This document shows positions 20,865-30,008 of a DNA stretch of 64,000 nt, in pieces; within the stretch, counting starts at the first letter, position 1; every line of letters begins with the position of its first letter. Both the position numbers and the translations under genes were made by a program. Under the pieces are notes generated by a model that did no database searches, had not been told where the DNA came from, and worked only from the letters and a program-made list of their open reading frames with translations. This DNA comes from Pseudaminobacter sp040045035 (GTDB lineage: Bacteria > Pseudomonadota > Alphaproteobacteria > Rhizobiales > Rhizobiaceae): positions 1 to 64,000 of the forward strand of contig NZ_JBDZDS010000006.1 in NCBI RefSeq assembly GCF_040045035.1. The letters are read 5' to 3'.

Positions 20865-22072
20865 CGATGGCGCTGCTGCCGGTCAAGGAAGCGCTCGAGC
20901 GGCTTCTGGAAGGAGCAGTACCTGGCGAGGGAGAATCCGTGCCGCTGGCGGAAGCCGCCGGGCGCATACTCGCCGAGGACGTCAGGGCGCTGAGAACGCA
21001 GCCTCCGTTCGATGCAGCGGCGATGGACGGATACGCGGTCCGCGGTGCAGACGTTGAAACTGTGCCGGTCACGCTCAAGGTCATCGGCCAGGCACCAGCC
21101 GGCAAGCGCTTCGACGGCTCCATCGGCATCGGAGAGGCTGTACGCATCTTCACCGGGGCGCCGGTACCGGAGGGTGCCGACACCATCGTGATCCAGGAAA
21201 ATGCGCGCAAGCTCGGGCCCGACTCCGTCGAAGTCTTCGAGACTGTCGCCATTGGCCGCCACATCCGGCGCATGGGGCTCGACTTCGTCACCGGCGATCT
21301 GCTCCTGAAAAAGGGCCGCGAACTGGATCCCGGCGCGCTTTCGCTGGTCGCTTCGGCAAACCACCCTCGCCTCAACGTGATCAAGCAGCCGCTGATCGCC
21401 ATCATCGCCACCGGCGACGAGCTGCTGCCCCCGGGCAGCGAGCTGGGGCCCGACCAGATCGTCGCCTCGAATGCCTTCGGCGTGGCCGCGATCGCGGCAT
21501 CTGTTGGCGCGCGTGTGCTCGATCTGGGCGTCGTGCCTGACAGCCGCCCGGCCATCGCGGCGCGCATCAGGCAGGCCCTGGAAAAGGACGCCGACGTGGT
21601 CGTCACGCTCGGCGGCGCCTCCGTTGGCGACCACGACCTGACCAACGAGGTGCTGGTCGGCGAAGGCATGAAGCTCGATTTCTGGAAGATTGCCATGCGC
21701 CCCGGCAAGCCGCTGATGTTCGGCCGGCGTGGGCGCACCCGCTTCCTCGGCCTGCCCGGAAATCCGGTCGCCAGTCTCGTCTGTTCGCATCTGTTCCTGA
21801 AGCCGCTCCTGTCGCGGCTCGGCGGCAGGCCCTACGAGCCTGACCTTTGCCAGGCCGTGCTCGACAGGACCATGGCGGCCAACGACCAGCGCCAGGATTA
21901 TGTCCGCGCGGTGCTACGCCAAGAACCCGAGGGGCTGATAGCGACGCCGTTCGAGGTGCAGGATTCTTCGATGCTCAGGACATTCGCCGAAGCCAATGCC
22001 CTGATTATCCGCGAACCCTTCGCGCCGGCCGCATCGGCCGGCTCACCCTGCACGGTGCTGAGGCTCCGCTGA
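20861..22072 (+). CDS. moeA: Molybdopterin molybdenumtransferase
   Basis: Inserts molybdate into adenylylated molybdopterin, the last step of cofactor assembly. The 403 residues have normal MoeA architecture: the N-terminal domains with FDAAAMDGYAV and IFTGAPVPEGADTIVIQE, the MoCF-binding domain with IIATGDELLPPG and GGASVGDHD, and PGNPVASLV before the C-terminal domain. The GTG start overlaps the moaC stop; an ATG two codons later is equally possible. It closes the operon; about 290 bases then lead to lexA. Confidence 0.97.
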   Translation: MTMALLPVKEALERLLEGAVPGEGESVPLAEAAGRILAEDVRALRTQPPFDAAAMDGYAVRGADVETVPVTLKVIGQAPAGKRFDGSIGIGEAVRIFTGAPVPEGADTIVIQENARKLGPDSVEVFETVAIGRHIRRMGLDFVTGDLLLKKGRELDPGALSLVASANHPRLNVIKQPLIAIIATGDELLPPGSELGPDQIVASNAFGVAAIAASVGARVLDLGVVPDSRPAIAARIRQALEKDADVVVTLGGASVGDHDLTNEVLVGEGMKLDFWKIAMRPGKPLMFGRRGRTRFLGLPGNPVASLVCSHLFLKPLLSRLGGRPYEPDLCQAVLDRTMAANDQRQDYVRAVLRQEPEGLIATPFEVQDSSMLRTFAEANALIIREPFAPAASAGSPCTVLRLR

Positions 22073-22294
22073 GCCGTGGCAGGGGCTGCCGTGTCTCTGA
22101 AAGCGCAGTGAGAACCGCTGGAAAAAGGCAACCGGCGATCGACATGCCGCATGCCGCGGCGTCATAAGGAAAACGTCCTGGAATCAAGACCGTAGAGACG
22201 GATTCTGCCGGTTCGCGTTACCGGCCCTGGTCCTCAGCAGAACCGTCATGGTTTCCGGCCCCTTAACCCATTCATTAAAATTTAAACAGTTGCG

Positions 22295-22309
22295 GAACAC
22301 AAATGGAAC
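22295..22309 (+). promoter_or_regulatory. LexA (SOS) box 1 upstream of lexA
   Basis: GAACACAAATGGAAC matches GAAC-N7-GAAC exactly and lies 54 bases before the lexA start. The upstream part of this gap (22073-22290) is AT-rich near its end and has no gene. Confidence 0.82.
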
Positions 22310-22320
22310 AGATAGTGTTT

Positions 22321-22335
22321 GTTCTGGTTTTGTTT
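22321..22335 (+). promoter_or_regulatory. Possible second LexA box, one mismatch
   Basis: GTTCTGGTTTTGTTT fits GTTC-N7-GTTC except for the last base. It lies 11 bases after the first box, so two LexA dimers could bind side by side at this autoregulated promoter. Confidence 0.5.
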
Positions 22336-22362
22336 TGGGTTTGATTCTCGGGGGAGCCGGCG

Positions 22363-23082
22363 ATGCTGACGCGCAAACAACACGAGTTGCTTCTCTTCAT
22401 CCACGAGCGGCTGAAAGAGACGGGCATCCCGCCGTCTTTCGACGAGATGAAGGAAGCGCTCGATCTCGCGTCCAAATCCGGCATTCACCGCCTGATCACG
22501 GCGCTGGAGGAACGCGGTTTCATTCGGCGACTTCCGAACCGCGCGCGCGCTCTCGAAGTGCTGCGCCTGCCTGATTCCATTGCGCCCGGCCTTGCTCCCC
22601 AGCGCGCAAAATTCTCGCCTAGCGTCATCGAAGGCAGCCTTGGGCGCCGCGCGCCGGAACCTGCTCGCCCCCCGGTGGCAGGCAATGACGAAGCCGGCAT
22701 CGCGATTTCCATTCCCGTCATGGGCCGCATCGCAGCCGGCGTGCCGATCGATGCCATCCAGCACAAGACCCATTCCATTTCGGTGCCGCCCGAGATGATC
22801 ACCGGTGGCGAGCACTACGCGCTCGAGGTCAAGGGTGACTCGATGATCGAGGCCGGCATCTTCGACGGCGACACTGTCATCATCCGCAACGCCAATACCG
22901 CCAGCCCCGGCGAAATCGTCGTGGCGCTGGTCGATGATGAAGAAGCAACCTTGAAGCGCTTCCGCCGCAAGGGGGCGTCCATCGCCCTGGAGGCCGCCAA
23001 CCCCGCCTATGAGACACGCATCTTCGGCCCGGACCGCGTGAAGGTGCAAGGCAAGCTGGTCGGCCTCATCCGCCGCTACTGA
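22363..23082 (+). CDS. lexA: LexA repressor
   Basis: SOS repressor that cleaves itself when bound to RecA filaments. The 239 residues contain an N-terminal winged helix (MLTRKQHELLLFIHERLKETG, then IHRLITALEERGFIRRLPNRARAL) and a C-terminal peptidase domain. The Ala-Gly scissile bond lies in GRIAAGVPIDA; the catalytic Ser is in KGDSMIEAGIFDGD and the Lys in EEATLKRF. A linker of about 45 residues is longer than in E. coli, as usual in alphaproteobacteria. Two LexA boxes in its promoter fit autorepression. Confidence 0.98.
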   Translation: MLTRKQHELLLFIHERLKETGIPPSFDEMKEALDLASKSGIHRLITALEERGFIRRLPNRARALEVLRLPDSIAPGLAPQRAKFSPSVIEGSLGRRAPEPARPPVAGNDEAGIAISIPVMGRIAAGVPIDAIQHKTHSISVPPEMITGGEHYALEVKGDSMIEAGIFDGDTVIIRNANTASPGEIVVALVDDEEATLKRFRRKGASIALEAANPAYETRIFGPDRVKVQGKLVGLIRRY

Positions 23083-23132
23083 ACCTCGTTCAGCTGTATT
23101 GTTTTGGCTTGGCCGTATTGCTTGGGTCGGCG

Positions 23133-25706
23133 TTAGTCCTCCAATGGGCCAGAATCATCGGCCGGCTGTTTTTTGACCCGGGGGAATTTGGCGCCTGAGA
23201 ACGCGTGCTGCTTCTGCTCATATGGCGGCAAACCGCGTGCTTCACGCGAAAACCGTCTCTGCGTGTGCCAGGGCCGATAGGGCTCGGAGAGCGCAAACCT
23301 GACTTCCGGCACTTGGCCGGTTTCATCGTCCGGAAGGTAGACGGCGGCGCTGCCGTACTTTGCCAGTTCGCGTTTGGTGAGGATCAGCGGCGGGCCGGTC
23401 GAACAGACGTTTTTCGCGGTGGCGTCTTCGATGACGATGAGGCTGGCATAGTCACAAGCCCGATGCGCGGCCCGTATGTCGGTCGCATGCGCCACGATGG
23501 TGCCGGAAGCATGCACCGCAACGCAAAGCCCGTCATGGCAATCGAATCCGCTGCCTGACGCGCCGTCCGCCAAGCTTGCGTCAGCATCTGCCTGGCGTGG
23601 TACGCTGGTGGCCAGCTGTTCCGCAGAGATGTCATCGGGGTCGGTGATAGCCCTCGTTTCCAGGATCACAATGCCCTTGCGGCCGGACTTTGGCTTCAGG
23701 CTGTCGATTGGGCCCACGATCTCTTCGGTGCGCAGCGCCCGTCTCCAGTTTTCGACGGTGAATGCATTTGGTCGCGCCCTGTTTACCGCGAACATTTGAT
23801 CGCCGATGGGCACCCCGACGAGCCGACCATCTTCGGAGATGAGTACATCGGGCGTGCGGACGTCCGTCAGCGTGAGCATGCCCGCGAACGCAAAGGGAAG
23901 TGCCAGCGCACGCAGCCAGGTCGTGGCCATGGTGACGATGACCAGGGCAATGGTCAAAAGGGCCAGCGAATGCGAGGAAATCAGGCCGACCCCATCTATC
24001 GGCGAACGGTCCGATATCCATTTCGCGACCGTGATCATGATCGTCAGTCCCTTGCCCATCACGTAGAAGAATGGCGCATCCAGACCGAGCGGCATGGCGA
24101 GCGAACCGAGGACGGCGAAGGGCATCACCAGGAACGACACGCTCGGCATGACGGCCAGGTTGGCGATCAGGCTGAGCGGCGAGACGCGCTGGAAGTGGTA
24201 GACGCCGAAGGCAGTGGTGGCGATGCCGGCGATGGTCGAGGTGAACATCAGGCTGCCGACATCGCCCGCTACCTTGCTGACGATTGCGATCGCCAGCGGG
24301 CGCCCGGTAGCAGGTGGCGCACGCCTGCGCTTTTGGCGGTATTCCGACCAAAGCGCGTAGCCACCGACGAGCGCGGCCGTGGCAGCGAAGGACATCTGGA
24401 AACTTGGGCCTATCAATTCGTGCGGCGAAATCGCCACGATGACGAAGGCCGAAATCGCCAGGTTGCGCGTGGTCAGCGCGCCACGGTTGAACAGCAGTGC
24501 GGTGAGCATGATGCCCAGCATGAAGCAACTGCGCTGCGCCGCCACCTGGCCGCCCGAAATGAACAGGTAGCTGATGATGGCGGCAAGCGCCGCGACCGCC
24601 GCATATTTCTTGACCGGATGACGGGAGGAAAAGCCGGGAAACAGGGCGAAGATCATCCGCAGTGAGCCCATCACCGTTCCCGCGACCAGTGCCATGTGAA
24701 GCCCCGAAATGGCGACGATGTGATAGATGCCCGTTCGCCGCATCGCTTCGTTGATGTCGTCAGGAATGCCGGCGCGGATGCCCACCACCAGCGCAGCCGC
24801 GATCTCGCCTTCGGGTCCGCCGATAAGGTCGCGGATACGCTCGGCAATGGTGTTGCGGAGGTTTTGGACGCTGTTGAAGAGGCGTGCGCTGACCGGCAAC
24901 GGCGCGTCCCCCTCAACGAGATCGGGACCGCGCATGAAAAAGCCGCTGGCGCCGATGCCCGAAAAATAGCTCCTGAACGAGAAGTCGTAGCTGTCGGGAC
25001 GAACCGGGCCGGTCGGCGGCATCAGGCGAACCGCGCCCTCGATCTCCGAACCGACGACCAACCCCGGCGGGATCTTGCGAGCAGAAAGGCGCACGCGCTC
25101 GGGCGCATAGCGCAGCTTCGGTTTGGCGGTTGTCAAAACATCGATGGTCAGGCGCACGCGGCCATTGGCCATGTGGTCGATCTCGGCGACCCGCCCCGTC
25201 AGGCGCGTTGAAATCTCGCTGCCGAGCGTATTCGTTCCGGCCCGCCAGGTTTCAAACTTGGCAAGAAACATGCCCAACAGGCAGAACAGTGCCGCAATGA
25301 TGAGAAGCCGCAGAGCCTGTCGGTGTACGGGAACAAAGGCGAGCGCCACCGCAGCGACCACCAGCCCGCCGATTAGGACCTGAATGTCGGGCTCTTCGGG
25401 CAATCCGTAGTAGATGATCGTGCCGCAGCCGAAAAGCACGGGCGCAAAAAGGAAGGGCGTTCCGCGGTCCAGCTCAGTGGCGAGAGCGGCGGTGGTCGCG
25501 CGAACTGCTTTGGCGTAGAGGATTTTGACAACGGCGAGCCACGAGGCTGCAGATGGTCTCGTGCCTCGCCCGGGTTTGGCCGACCTCGGTGAACTCCGGG
25601 CGTCGGCCTCAGGATAGGATTGCGGTTCCCGCGGCGCAGCGCCTTCCGCCCCGGAGGCGAACAGCTCCCGTTCGCTTACCTCGTCGGAGGCCGTCCCGCG
25701 CGCCAT
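23133..25706 (-). CDS. ComEC/Rec2-type membrane protein, beta-lactamase-like domain degenerate
   Basis: Inner-membrane channel family for DNA uptake in natural transformation. The 857 residues have an N-terminal cytoplasmic stretch, two early membrane helices with a DUF4131 domain (about 75-260), then the multi-spanning competence domain (about 300-620, with YHIVAISGLHMALVAG). The C-terminal part corresponds to the metallo-beta-lactamase-like domain but shows no HxHxDH metal motif, so nuclease activity there is unlikely. It is convergent with lexA and divergent from gltX. No other competence gene is in the window, so the role in DNA uptake is uncertain. Confidence 0.9.
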   Translation of the reverse strand: MARGTASDEVSERELFASGAEGAAPREPQSYPEADARSSPRSAKPGRGTRPSAASWLAVVKILYAKAVRATTAALATELDRGTPFLFAPVLFGCGTIIYYGLPEEPDIQVLIGGLVVAAVALAFVPVHRQALRLLIIAALFCLLGMFLAKFETWRAGTNTLGSEISTRLTGRVAEIDHMANGRVRLTIDVLTTAKPKLRYAPERVRLSARKIPPGLVVGSEIEGAVRLMPPTGPVRPDSYDFSFRSYFSGIGASGFFMRGPDLVEGDAPLPVSARLFNSVQNLRNTIAERIRDLIGGPEGEIAAALVVGIRAGIPDDINEAMRRTGIYHIVAISGLHMALVAGTVMGSLRMIFALFPGFSSRHPVKKYAAVAALAAIISYLFISGGQVAAQRSCFMLGIMLTALLFNRGALTTRNLAISAFVIVAISPHELIGPSFQMSFAATAALVGGYALWSEYRQKRRRAPPATGRPLAIAIVSKVAGDVGSLMFTSTIAGIATTAFGVYHFQRVSPLSLIANLAVMPSVSFLVMPFAVLGSLAMPLGLDAPFFYVMGKGLTIMITVAKWISDRSPIDGVGLISSHSLALLTIALVIVTMATTWLRALALPFAFAGMLTLTDVRTPDVLISEDGRLVGVPIGDQMFAVNRARPNAFTVENWRRALRTEEIVGPIDSLKPKSGRKGIVILETRAITDPDDISAEQLATSVPRQADADASLADGASGSGFDCHDGLCVAVHASGTIVAHATDIRAAHRACDYASLIVIEDATAKNVCSTGPPLILTKRELAKYGSAAVYLPDDETGQVPEVRFALSEPYRPWHTQRRFSREARGLPPYEQKQHAFSGAKFPRVKKQPADDSGPLED

Positions 25707-25864
25707 GCAAGTCCCCCATCCCGGACCCGGCTTGCGACGCCACGCGGCACTGAACCGGCCCTGCCCCTTGCACCCCTGACCCTCTATGCTACATGAACGC
25801 TACCGAATTGCCATGCGCCCGCCGCGGCGGCTCCGCCCAGTTGTCCCTTCCTTCTGGAAACCCA

Positions 25865-27286
25865 ATGTCCGATAAAGTCATCACCCGTTTCGCCCCCTCT
25901 CCCACCGGTTACCTGCATATCGGCGGCGCCCGTACGGCACTGTTCAACTGGCTCTATGCGCGCCACACCGGCGGCACGATGCTGCTGCGTATCGAAGACA
26001 CCGACCGCGAGCGCTCCACCGATGCCGCCACGGCAGCCATTCTCGACGGCCTGACCTGGCTGGGTCTCACCTGGGAAGGCGAGCCTGTGTCGCAGTTCGA
26101 GCGCGCGCCGCGCCATCGCGAAGTGGCCGAGGACCTGGTGCGCATGGGCAAGGCTTACTATTGCTACGCCACGCCCGAGGAGCTGAACGAGATGCGCGAA
26201 AAGGCTCGCGCCGAGGGCCGTCCGCCGCGTTATGACGGGCGCTGGCGCGACCGCGATCAGTCCGAGGCGCCGGCCGGCGTGAAGCCCGCTATCCGCATCA
26301 AGGCGCCGACCGAAGGCGAGACGGTGGTGAACGACAGCGTCCAGGGCGAGGTCCGCTTCCCCAACAAGGATCTCGACGATTTCATCATCCTGCGTTCGGA
26401 CGGCAACCCCACCTACATGCATGCCGTGGTTGTCGACGACCATGACATGGGCGTCACCCACATCATCCGCGGCGACGACCACCTGACCAACGCCGCGCGC
26501 CAGACCGTCATCTACAACGCCATGGGCTGGGACGTGCCGCAGATGGCACATATCCCGCTGATCCATGGCTCGGACGGCGCCAAGCTCTCCAAGCGACACG
26601 GCGCGCTCGGCGTCGAATCCTATCGCGCCATGGGCTACCTGCCGGCGGCCCTGCTCAACTATCTCGCGCGCCTCGGCTGGAGTCATGGCGACGACGAGGT
26701 CATGTCGATGGACGACATGATCGGCTGGTTCGACATCGTCGACGTCAACAAGGGGGCGGCTCGCTTCGATTTCCAGAAGCTCGAAGCGCTGAACGGTGTG
26801 TACATGCGCAAGATGGACGATGCCGAACTGCTCGACATCTTCATCGACACGCTGCCTTATCTGCCGAATGGAGAGGCAATCGCAGCCGGGCTGAACGATG
26901 CCACCAGGGCGCAATTGCTCGCGGCCATGCCCGGCCTCAAGGAGCGCGCCAAGACGCTGGTCGAACTCGCTGATGGCGCAGCCTTCCTTTTCGCGCAGCG
27001 CCCTCTGGCTCTGGATGAAAAGGCGGCCTCGCTGGTCGGCGAAAAACCTCGCACCGTGCTTTCCGGCGCCTTCGATGCTCTGAAGGGCGTGAACGAATGG
27101 TCAGCCGCCTCTACCGAGTCGGCAATCCGGGAATTCGCGACCCGAAGCGAGCTCAAGCTGGGGGCTGTTGCACAGCCGTTGCGGGCGGCACTCACCGGCC
27201 GCGCCACCTCTCCGGGCGTGTTCGATGTGCTTGCGGTGCTCGGCCGGGAAGAGAGCCTGGCGCGCATCTCGGATCAAATCGATTAA
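25865..27286 (+). CDS. gltX: Glutamate-tRNA ligase
   Basis: Class I aminoacyl-tRNA synthetase that charges tRNA-Glu. The 473 residues start at MSDKVITRFAPSPTGYLHIG; the frame is open 24 codons upstream but not conserved. The HIGH-type motif is YLHIGGAR and the KMSKS-type motif is KLSKRHG, with the anticodon-binding region in the last 150 residues. gatA and gatC are also in the window, so this organism probably uses the transamidation route, for which a non-discriminating GltX is often needed. Its specificity cannot be read from sequence by eye. Confidence 0.97.
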   Translation: MSDKVITRFAPSPTGYLHIGGARTALFNWLYARHTGGTMLLRIEDTDRERSTDAATAAILDGLTWLGLTWEGEPVSQFERAPRHREVAEDLVRMGKAYYCYATPEELNEMREKARAEGRPPRYDGRWRDRDQSEAPAGVKPAIRIKAPTEGETVVNDSVQGEVRFPNKDLDDFIILRSDGNPTYMHAVVVDDHDMGVTHIIRGDDHLTNAARQTVIYNAMGWDVPQMAHIPLIHGSDGAKLSKRHGALGVESYRAMGYLPAALLNYLARLGWSHGDDEVMSMDDMIGWFDIVDVNKGAARFDFQKLEALNGVYMRKMDDAELLDIFIDTLPYLPNGEAIAAGLNDATRAQLLAAMPGLKERAKTLVELADGAAFLFAQRPLALDEKAASLVGEKPRTVLSGAFDALKGVNEWSAASTESAIREFATRSELKLGAVAQPLRAALTGRATSPGVFDVLAVLGREESLARISDQID

Positions 27287-27370
27287 CGTAATTGTGGCAC
27301 CGCTGATTGGCATTGCAACATGCCTGCTGCGGTGCAACATAATGCCGTTGCTGAACTTGGCACGCTCCCG

Positions 27371-27419
27371 GAAATGCGTTAGCAAAAACCCGCATTTCGA
27401 ATGCCGGATTTCCGGCATT
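27371..27419 (+). promoter_or_regulatory. Tandem hairpins between gltX and gltA; terminator or attenuator
   Basis: Stem one pairs GAAATGCG (27371-27378) with CGCATTTC (27391-27398). Stem two pairs AATGCCGGA (27400-27408) with TCCGGCATT (27411-27419) and is followed by GTTT. A third pairing, GCATT (27392-27396) with AATGC (27400-27404), would break both. Stem two ends 47 bases before the gltA start. It may simply end gltX transcription, or regulate gltA. Confidence 0.55.
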
Positions 27420-27466
27420 GTTTCGCGGGCGATGCCGTTCGCCGAATGGAAAAAAGGAAGTTTGCG

Positions 27467-28756
27467 ATGACCGACTCGACAGCCAAGCTAGAATTTGGTG
27501 GCAAGACCCACGAATTCAAAGTGCGAAGTGGCTCGGTCGGACCACAAGTCATCGACATCGGCGCGCTCTACAAGGAAACCGGCGCATTCACCTACGATCC
27601 GGGCTTCACGTCGACGGCCAGCTGCGAATCGCAGATCACCTACATTGACGGCGACGCCGGCGTGCTGCTGCACCGCGGCTACCCAATCGACCAGCTTGCC
27701 GAGCATGGCGACTTCCTCGAAGTCTGCTACCTGCTGCTCTACGGCGAGCTGCCGACCAAGACGCAGAAGGACGACTTCGACTATCGCGTCACGCGCCACA
27801 CCATGGTGCATGAGCAGATGTCCCGCTTCTTCACGGGCTTCCGCCGCGATGCTCACCCGATGGCGGTGATGTGCGGCGTGGTGGGCGCGCTGTCGGCCTT
27901 CTATCACGACTCGACCGACATCTCGGATCCGCACCAGCGCATGGTCGCCTCGATCCGCCTGATCGCCAAGATGCCGACGATCGCGGCGATGGCCTACAAG
28001 TACCACATCGGCCAGCCCTTCGTTTATCCGAAGAACGAGCTGAATTTTGCGGCCAACTTCCTGCACATGTGCTTTGCGGTGCCGTGCGAGGAATACAAGG
28101 TCAACCCGGTTCTCGCCCGCGCCATGGAGCGGATATTCATCCTGCACGCCGACCACGAGCAGAATGCGTCGACCTCGACGGTGCGTCTGGCCGGCTCGTC
28201 GGGCGCCAATCCGTTTGCCTGCATCGCCGCCGGCATCGCCTGCCTCTGGGGCCCGGCCCATGGCGGCGCCAACGAGGCCGCGCTCAACATGCTGGCCGAG
28301 ATCGGTCATGTCGACCGTATCCCCGAGTTCATCGCCCGCGCCAAGGACAAGAACGATCCGTTCCGCCTGATGGGCTTCGGCCACCGCGTCTACAAGAACT
28401 ATGATCCGCGCGCCAAGATCATGCAGAAGACCACGCATGAGGTGCTCGGCGAGCTCGGCATCAAGGACGATCCGCTGCTCGACGTTGCGATGGAACTTGA
28501 GAAGATCGCGCTTACCGATGAATATTTCATCGAAAAGAAGCTTTATCCGAACATCGACTTCTACTCGGGCATCACGCTGAAGGCACTCGGCTTCCCCACC
28601 ACCATGTTCACTGTCCTGTTCGCCGTGGCGCGCACCGTCGGCTGGATCGCGCAGTGGAAGGAGATGATCGAAGATCCGAGCCAGAGAATCGGCCGTCCGC
28701 GCCAGCTCTATACCGGCTATCCGGAGCGCGACTACGTACCGATCGCCAAGCGCTGA
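27467..28756 (+). CDS. gltA: Citrate synthase
   Basis: Condenses acetyl-CoA and oxaloacetate at the entry of the TCA cycle. The 429 residues start at MTDSTAKLEFGG, with AAAGGAAG seven bases upstream. It is a type II, NADH-sensitive-style enzyme by length. Conserved segments are YIDGDAGVLLHRGYPIDQLA, ILHADHEQNASTSTVRLAGS (catalytic His), WGPAHGGANEAAL (catalytic His), GFGHRVYKNYDPRA and the Asp in NIDFYSG. It is followed by a strong terminator that overlaps the convergent lpxB stop codon. Confidence 0.98.
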   Translation: MTDSTAKLEFGGKTHEFKVRSGSVGPQVIDIGALYKETGAFTYDPGFTSTASCESQITYIDGDAGVLLHRGYPIDQLAEHGDFLEVCYLLLYGELPTKTQKDDFDYRVTRHTMVHEQMSRFFTGFRRDAHPMAVMCGVVGALSAFYHDSTDISDPHQRMVASIRLIAKMPTIAAMAYKYHIGQPFVYPKNELNFAANFLHMCFAVPCEEYKVNPVLARAMERIFILHADHEQNASTSTVRLAGSSGANPFACIAAGIACLWGPAHGGANEAALNMLAEIGHVDRIPEFIARAKDKNDPFRLMGFGHRVYKNYDPRAKIMQKTTHEVLGELGIKDDPLLDVAMELEKIALTDEYFIEKKLYPNIDFYSGITLKALGFPTTMFTVLFAVARTVGWIAQWKEMIEDPSQRIGRPRQLYTGYPERDYVPIAKR

Positions 28757-28776
28757 TCGGCAGAAGCCTCGAAACG

Positions 28777-28804
28777 AAAAAGCGCCCCGCGGGGCGCTTT
28801 TTTT
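28777..28804. terminator. Terminator of gltA, overlapping the lpxB stop
   Basis: AAAAAGCGCCCC pairs with GGGGCGCTTTTT around a two-base centre, followed by a T-run on the plus strand and an A-run on the other side, so it can act on both converging transcripts. The lpxB stop codon lies inside its last bases. Confidence 0.88.
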
Positions 28805-30008
28805 ATGCGTTTTGCGGGGTGCCTTGCGTGGCCAGCCGGCTTCGTCTCGCGATCTCGGCAAGCACGGCCTCCGCCGCGATTTCACCGGACGGCCGGGAAG
28901 TAGCCATGCGCCGGGCAACTTCCGCAAAACCGTCCTTCTGCCAGGCGCGGAAGCCGGTGTCGCCCAAAAGCGCCTCGAGCTGGCGGGCCAGGTTTTCCGG
29001 CCGCACGTAGCGATCATAAAATTCCGGCACGATCGCGCGATCCGCGATCAGGTTTGGCAGAAGCGCCGACCACACGGTGACCATGCCCTGCAGAACCCGT
29101 GCAATTGCATCGAGCTTGTAGGCCGAGACCATCGGCACGCCGGAAAGCGCCAGTTCGAGCGACACGGTGCCCGAGGCGATCAGCGCGGCATCGGCCTCGC
29201 CAAACGCCTGCCACTTGCGTGCAGGCTCCAAGATGATCTCAGGCTGCTGTTCCCAGCCGGCGACGGTGGAGCGGACAATTTCGGCTACATGCGGAACCGT
29301 GGGCAGGAGAAGCCGCAGGCGGTGGCCACGCGCGCGCAAGGCCGTCACCGTCTGGCCGAAGGGCTCCAGCAGCCCCCTCACCTCGCCGCGGCGCGACCCG
29401 GGCAGGAGAAGCAGCGTCTTTTCCCGCGATGCCGACAGATCCCGCGGCTGTGCCTGGGCCGCGGACGCGGCAATGACGCCCGGCACCTGCGTCAGCCGGT
29501 GGCCGACATAGGTGCCCGGCGGCCCGCCAAGCCGGTCAAGCTCCGAAGCTTCGAAAGGCAGGATGCACAAAACCCTGTCGACATGCGGCCGCATGGCCTT
29601 GGCGCGTCCCGGCCGCCATGCCCACACGCTGGGGCAGACATAGTGGACGATCGGAATATCCGGGTTCAGCGCCCTCACCTTTGTCGTGACGCGCAGCGAA
29701 AAATCCGGGCTGTCGATGGTGATGAGGCAATCGGGCTTCGCAGCGGCGATTTCCCGGGCCGTTTCCCCAATGCGGCGGATCAGGCGCGGCAGGTCGCGCA
29801 GGATTGCGGTGATGCCCATCAGGGCGATTTCGCTGCCATCGAAGAGCGGCTTCAGGCCAAGTGCCTGCAGATGGCGGCCACCGATGCCGACAAGCTCGAC
29901 TTCGCGCCCTGTGGCGCTCTGCAAGGCACGAACAAGATCGGCGCCGAGCAGGTCGCCGGACTCCTCGCCGGCCACGATTGCGATCTTCAGCGGCAGCGAC
30001 GCCGTCAT
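28803..30008 (-). CDS. lpxB: Lipid-A-disaccharide synthase
   Basis: Joins UDP-2,3-diacylglucosamine and lipid X into the lipid A disaccharide at the cytoplasmic face of the inner membrane. The 401-residue GT19 enzyme has KIAIVAGEESGDLLGADL, the LMGITAILRDLPRL membrane-contact segment, DSPDFSLRV, YVCPSVWAWRPGRA and LLLPGSRRGEV. Its start overlaps the lpxI stop by four bases. It is the last gene of the lipid A cluster. Confidence 0.97.
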   Translation of the reverse strand: MTASLPLKIAIVAGEESGDLLGADLVRALQSATGREVELVGIGGRHLQALGLKPLFDGSEIALMGITAILRDLPRLIRRIGETAREIAAAKPDCLITIDSPDFSLRVTTKVRALNPDIPIVHYVCPSVWAWRPGRAKAMRPHVDRVLCILPFEASELDRLGGPPGTYVGHRLTQVPGVIAASAAQAQPRDLSASREKTLLLLPGSRRGEVRGLLEPFGQTVTALRARGHRLRLLLPTVPHVAEIVRSTVAGWEQQPEIILEPARKWQAFGEADAALIASGTVSLELALSGVPMVSAYKLDAIARVLQGMVTVWSALLPNLIADRAIVPEFYDRYVRPENLARQLEALLGDTGFRAWQKDGFAEVARRMATSRPSGEIAAEAVLAEIARRSRLATQGTPQNA

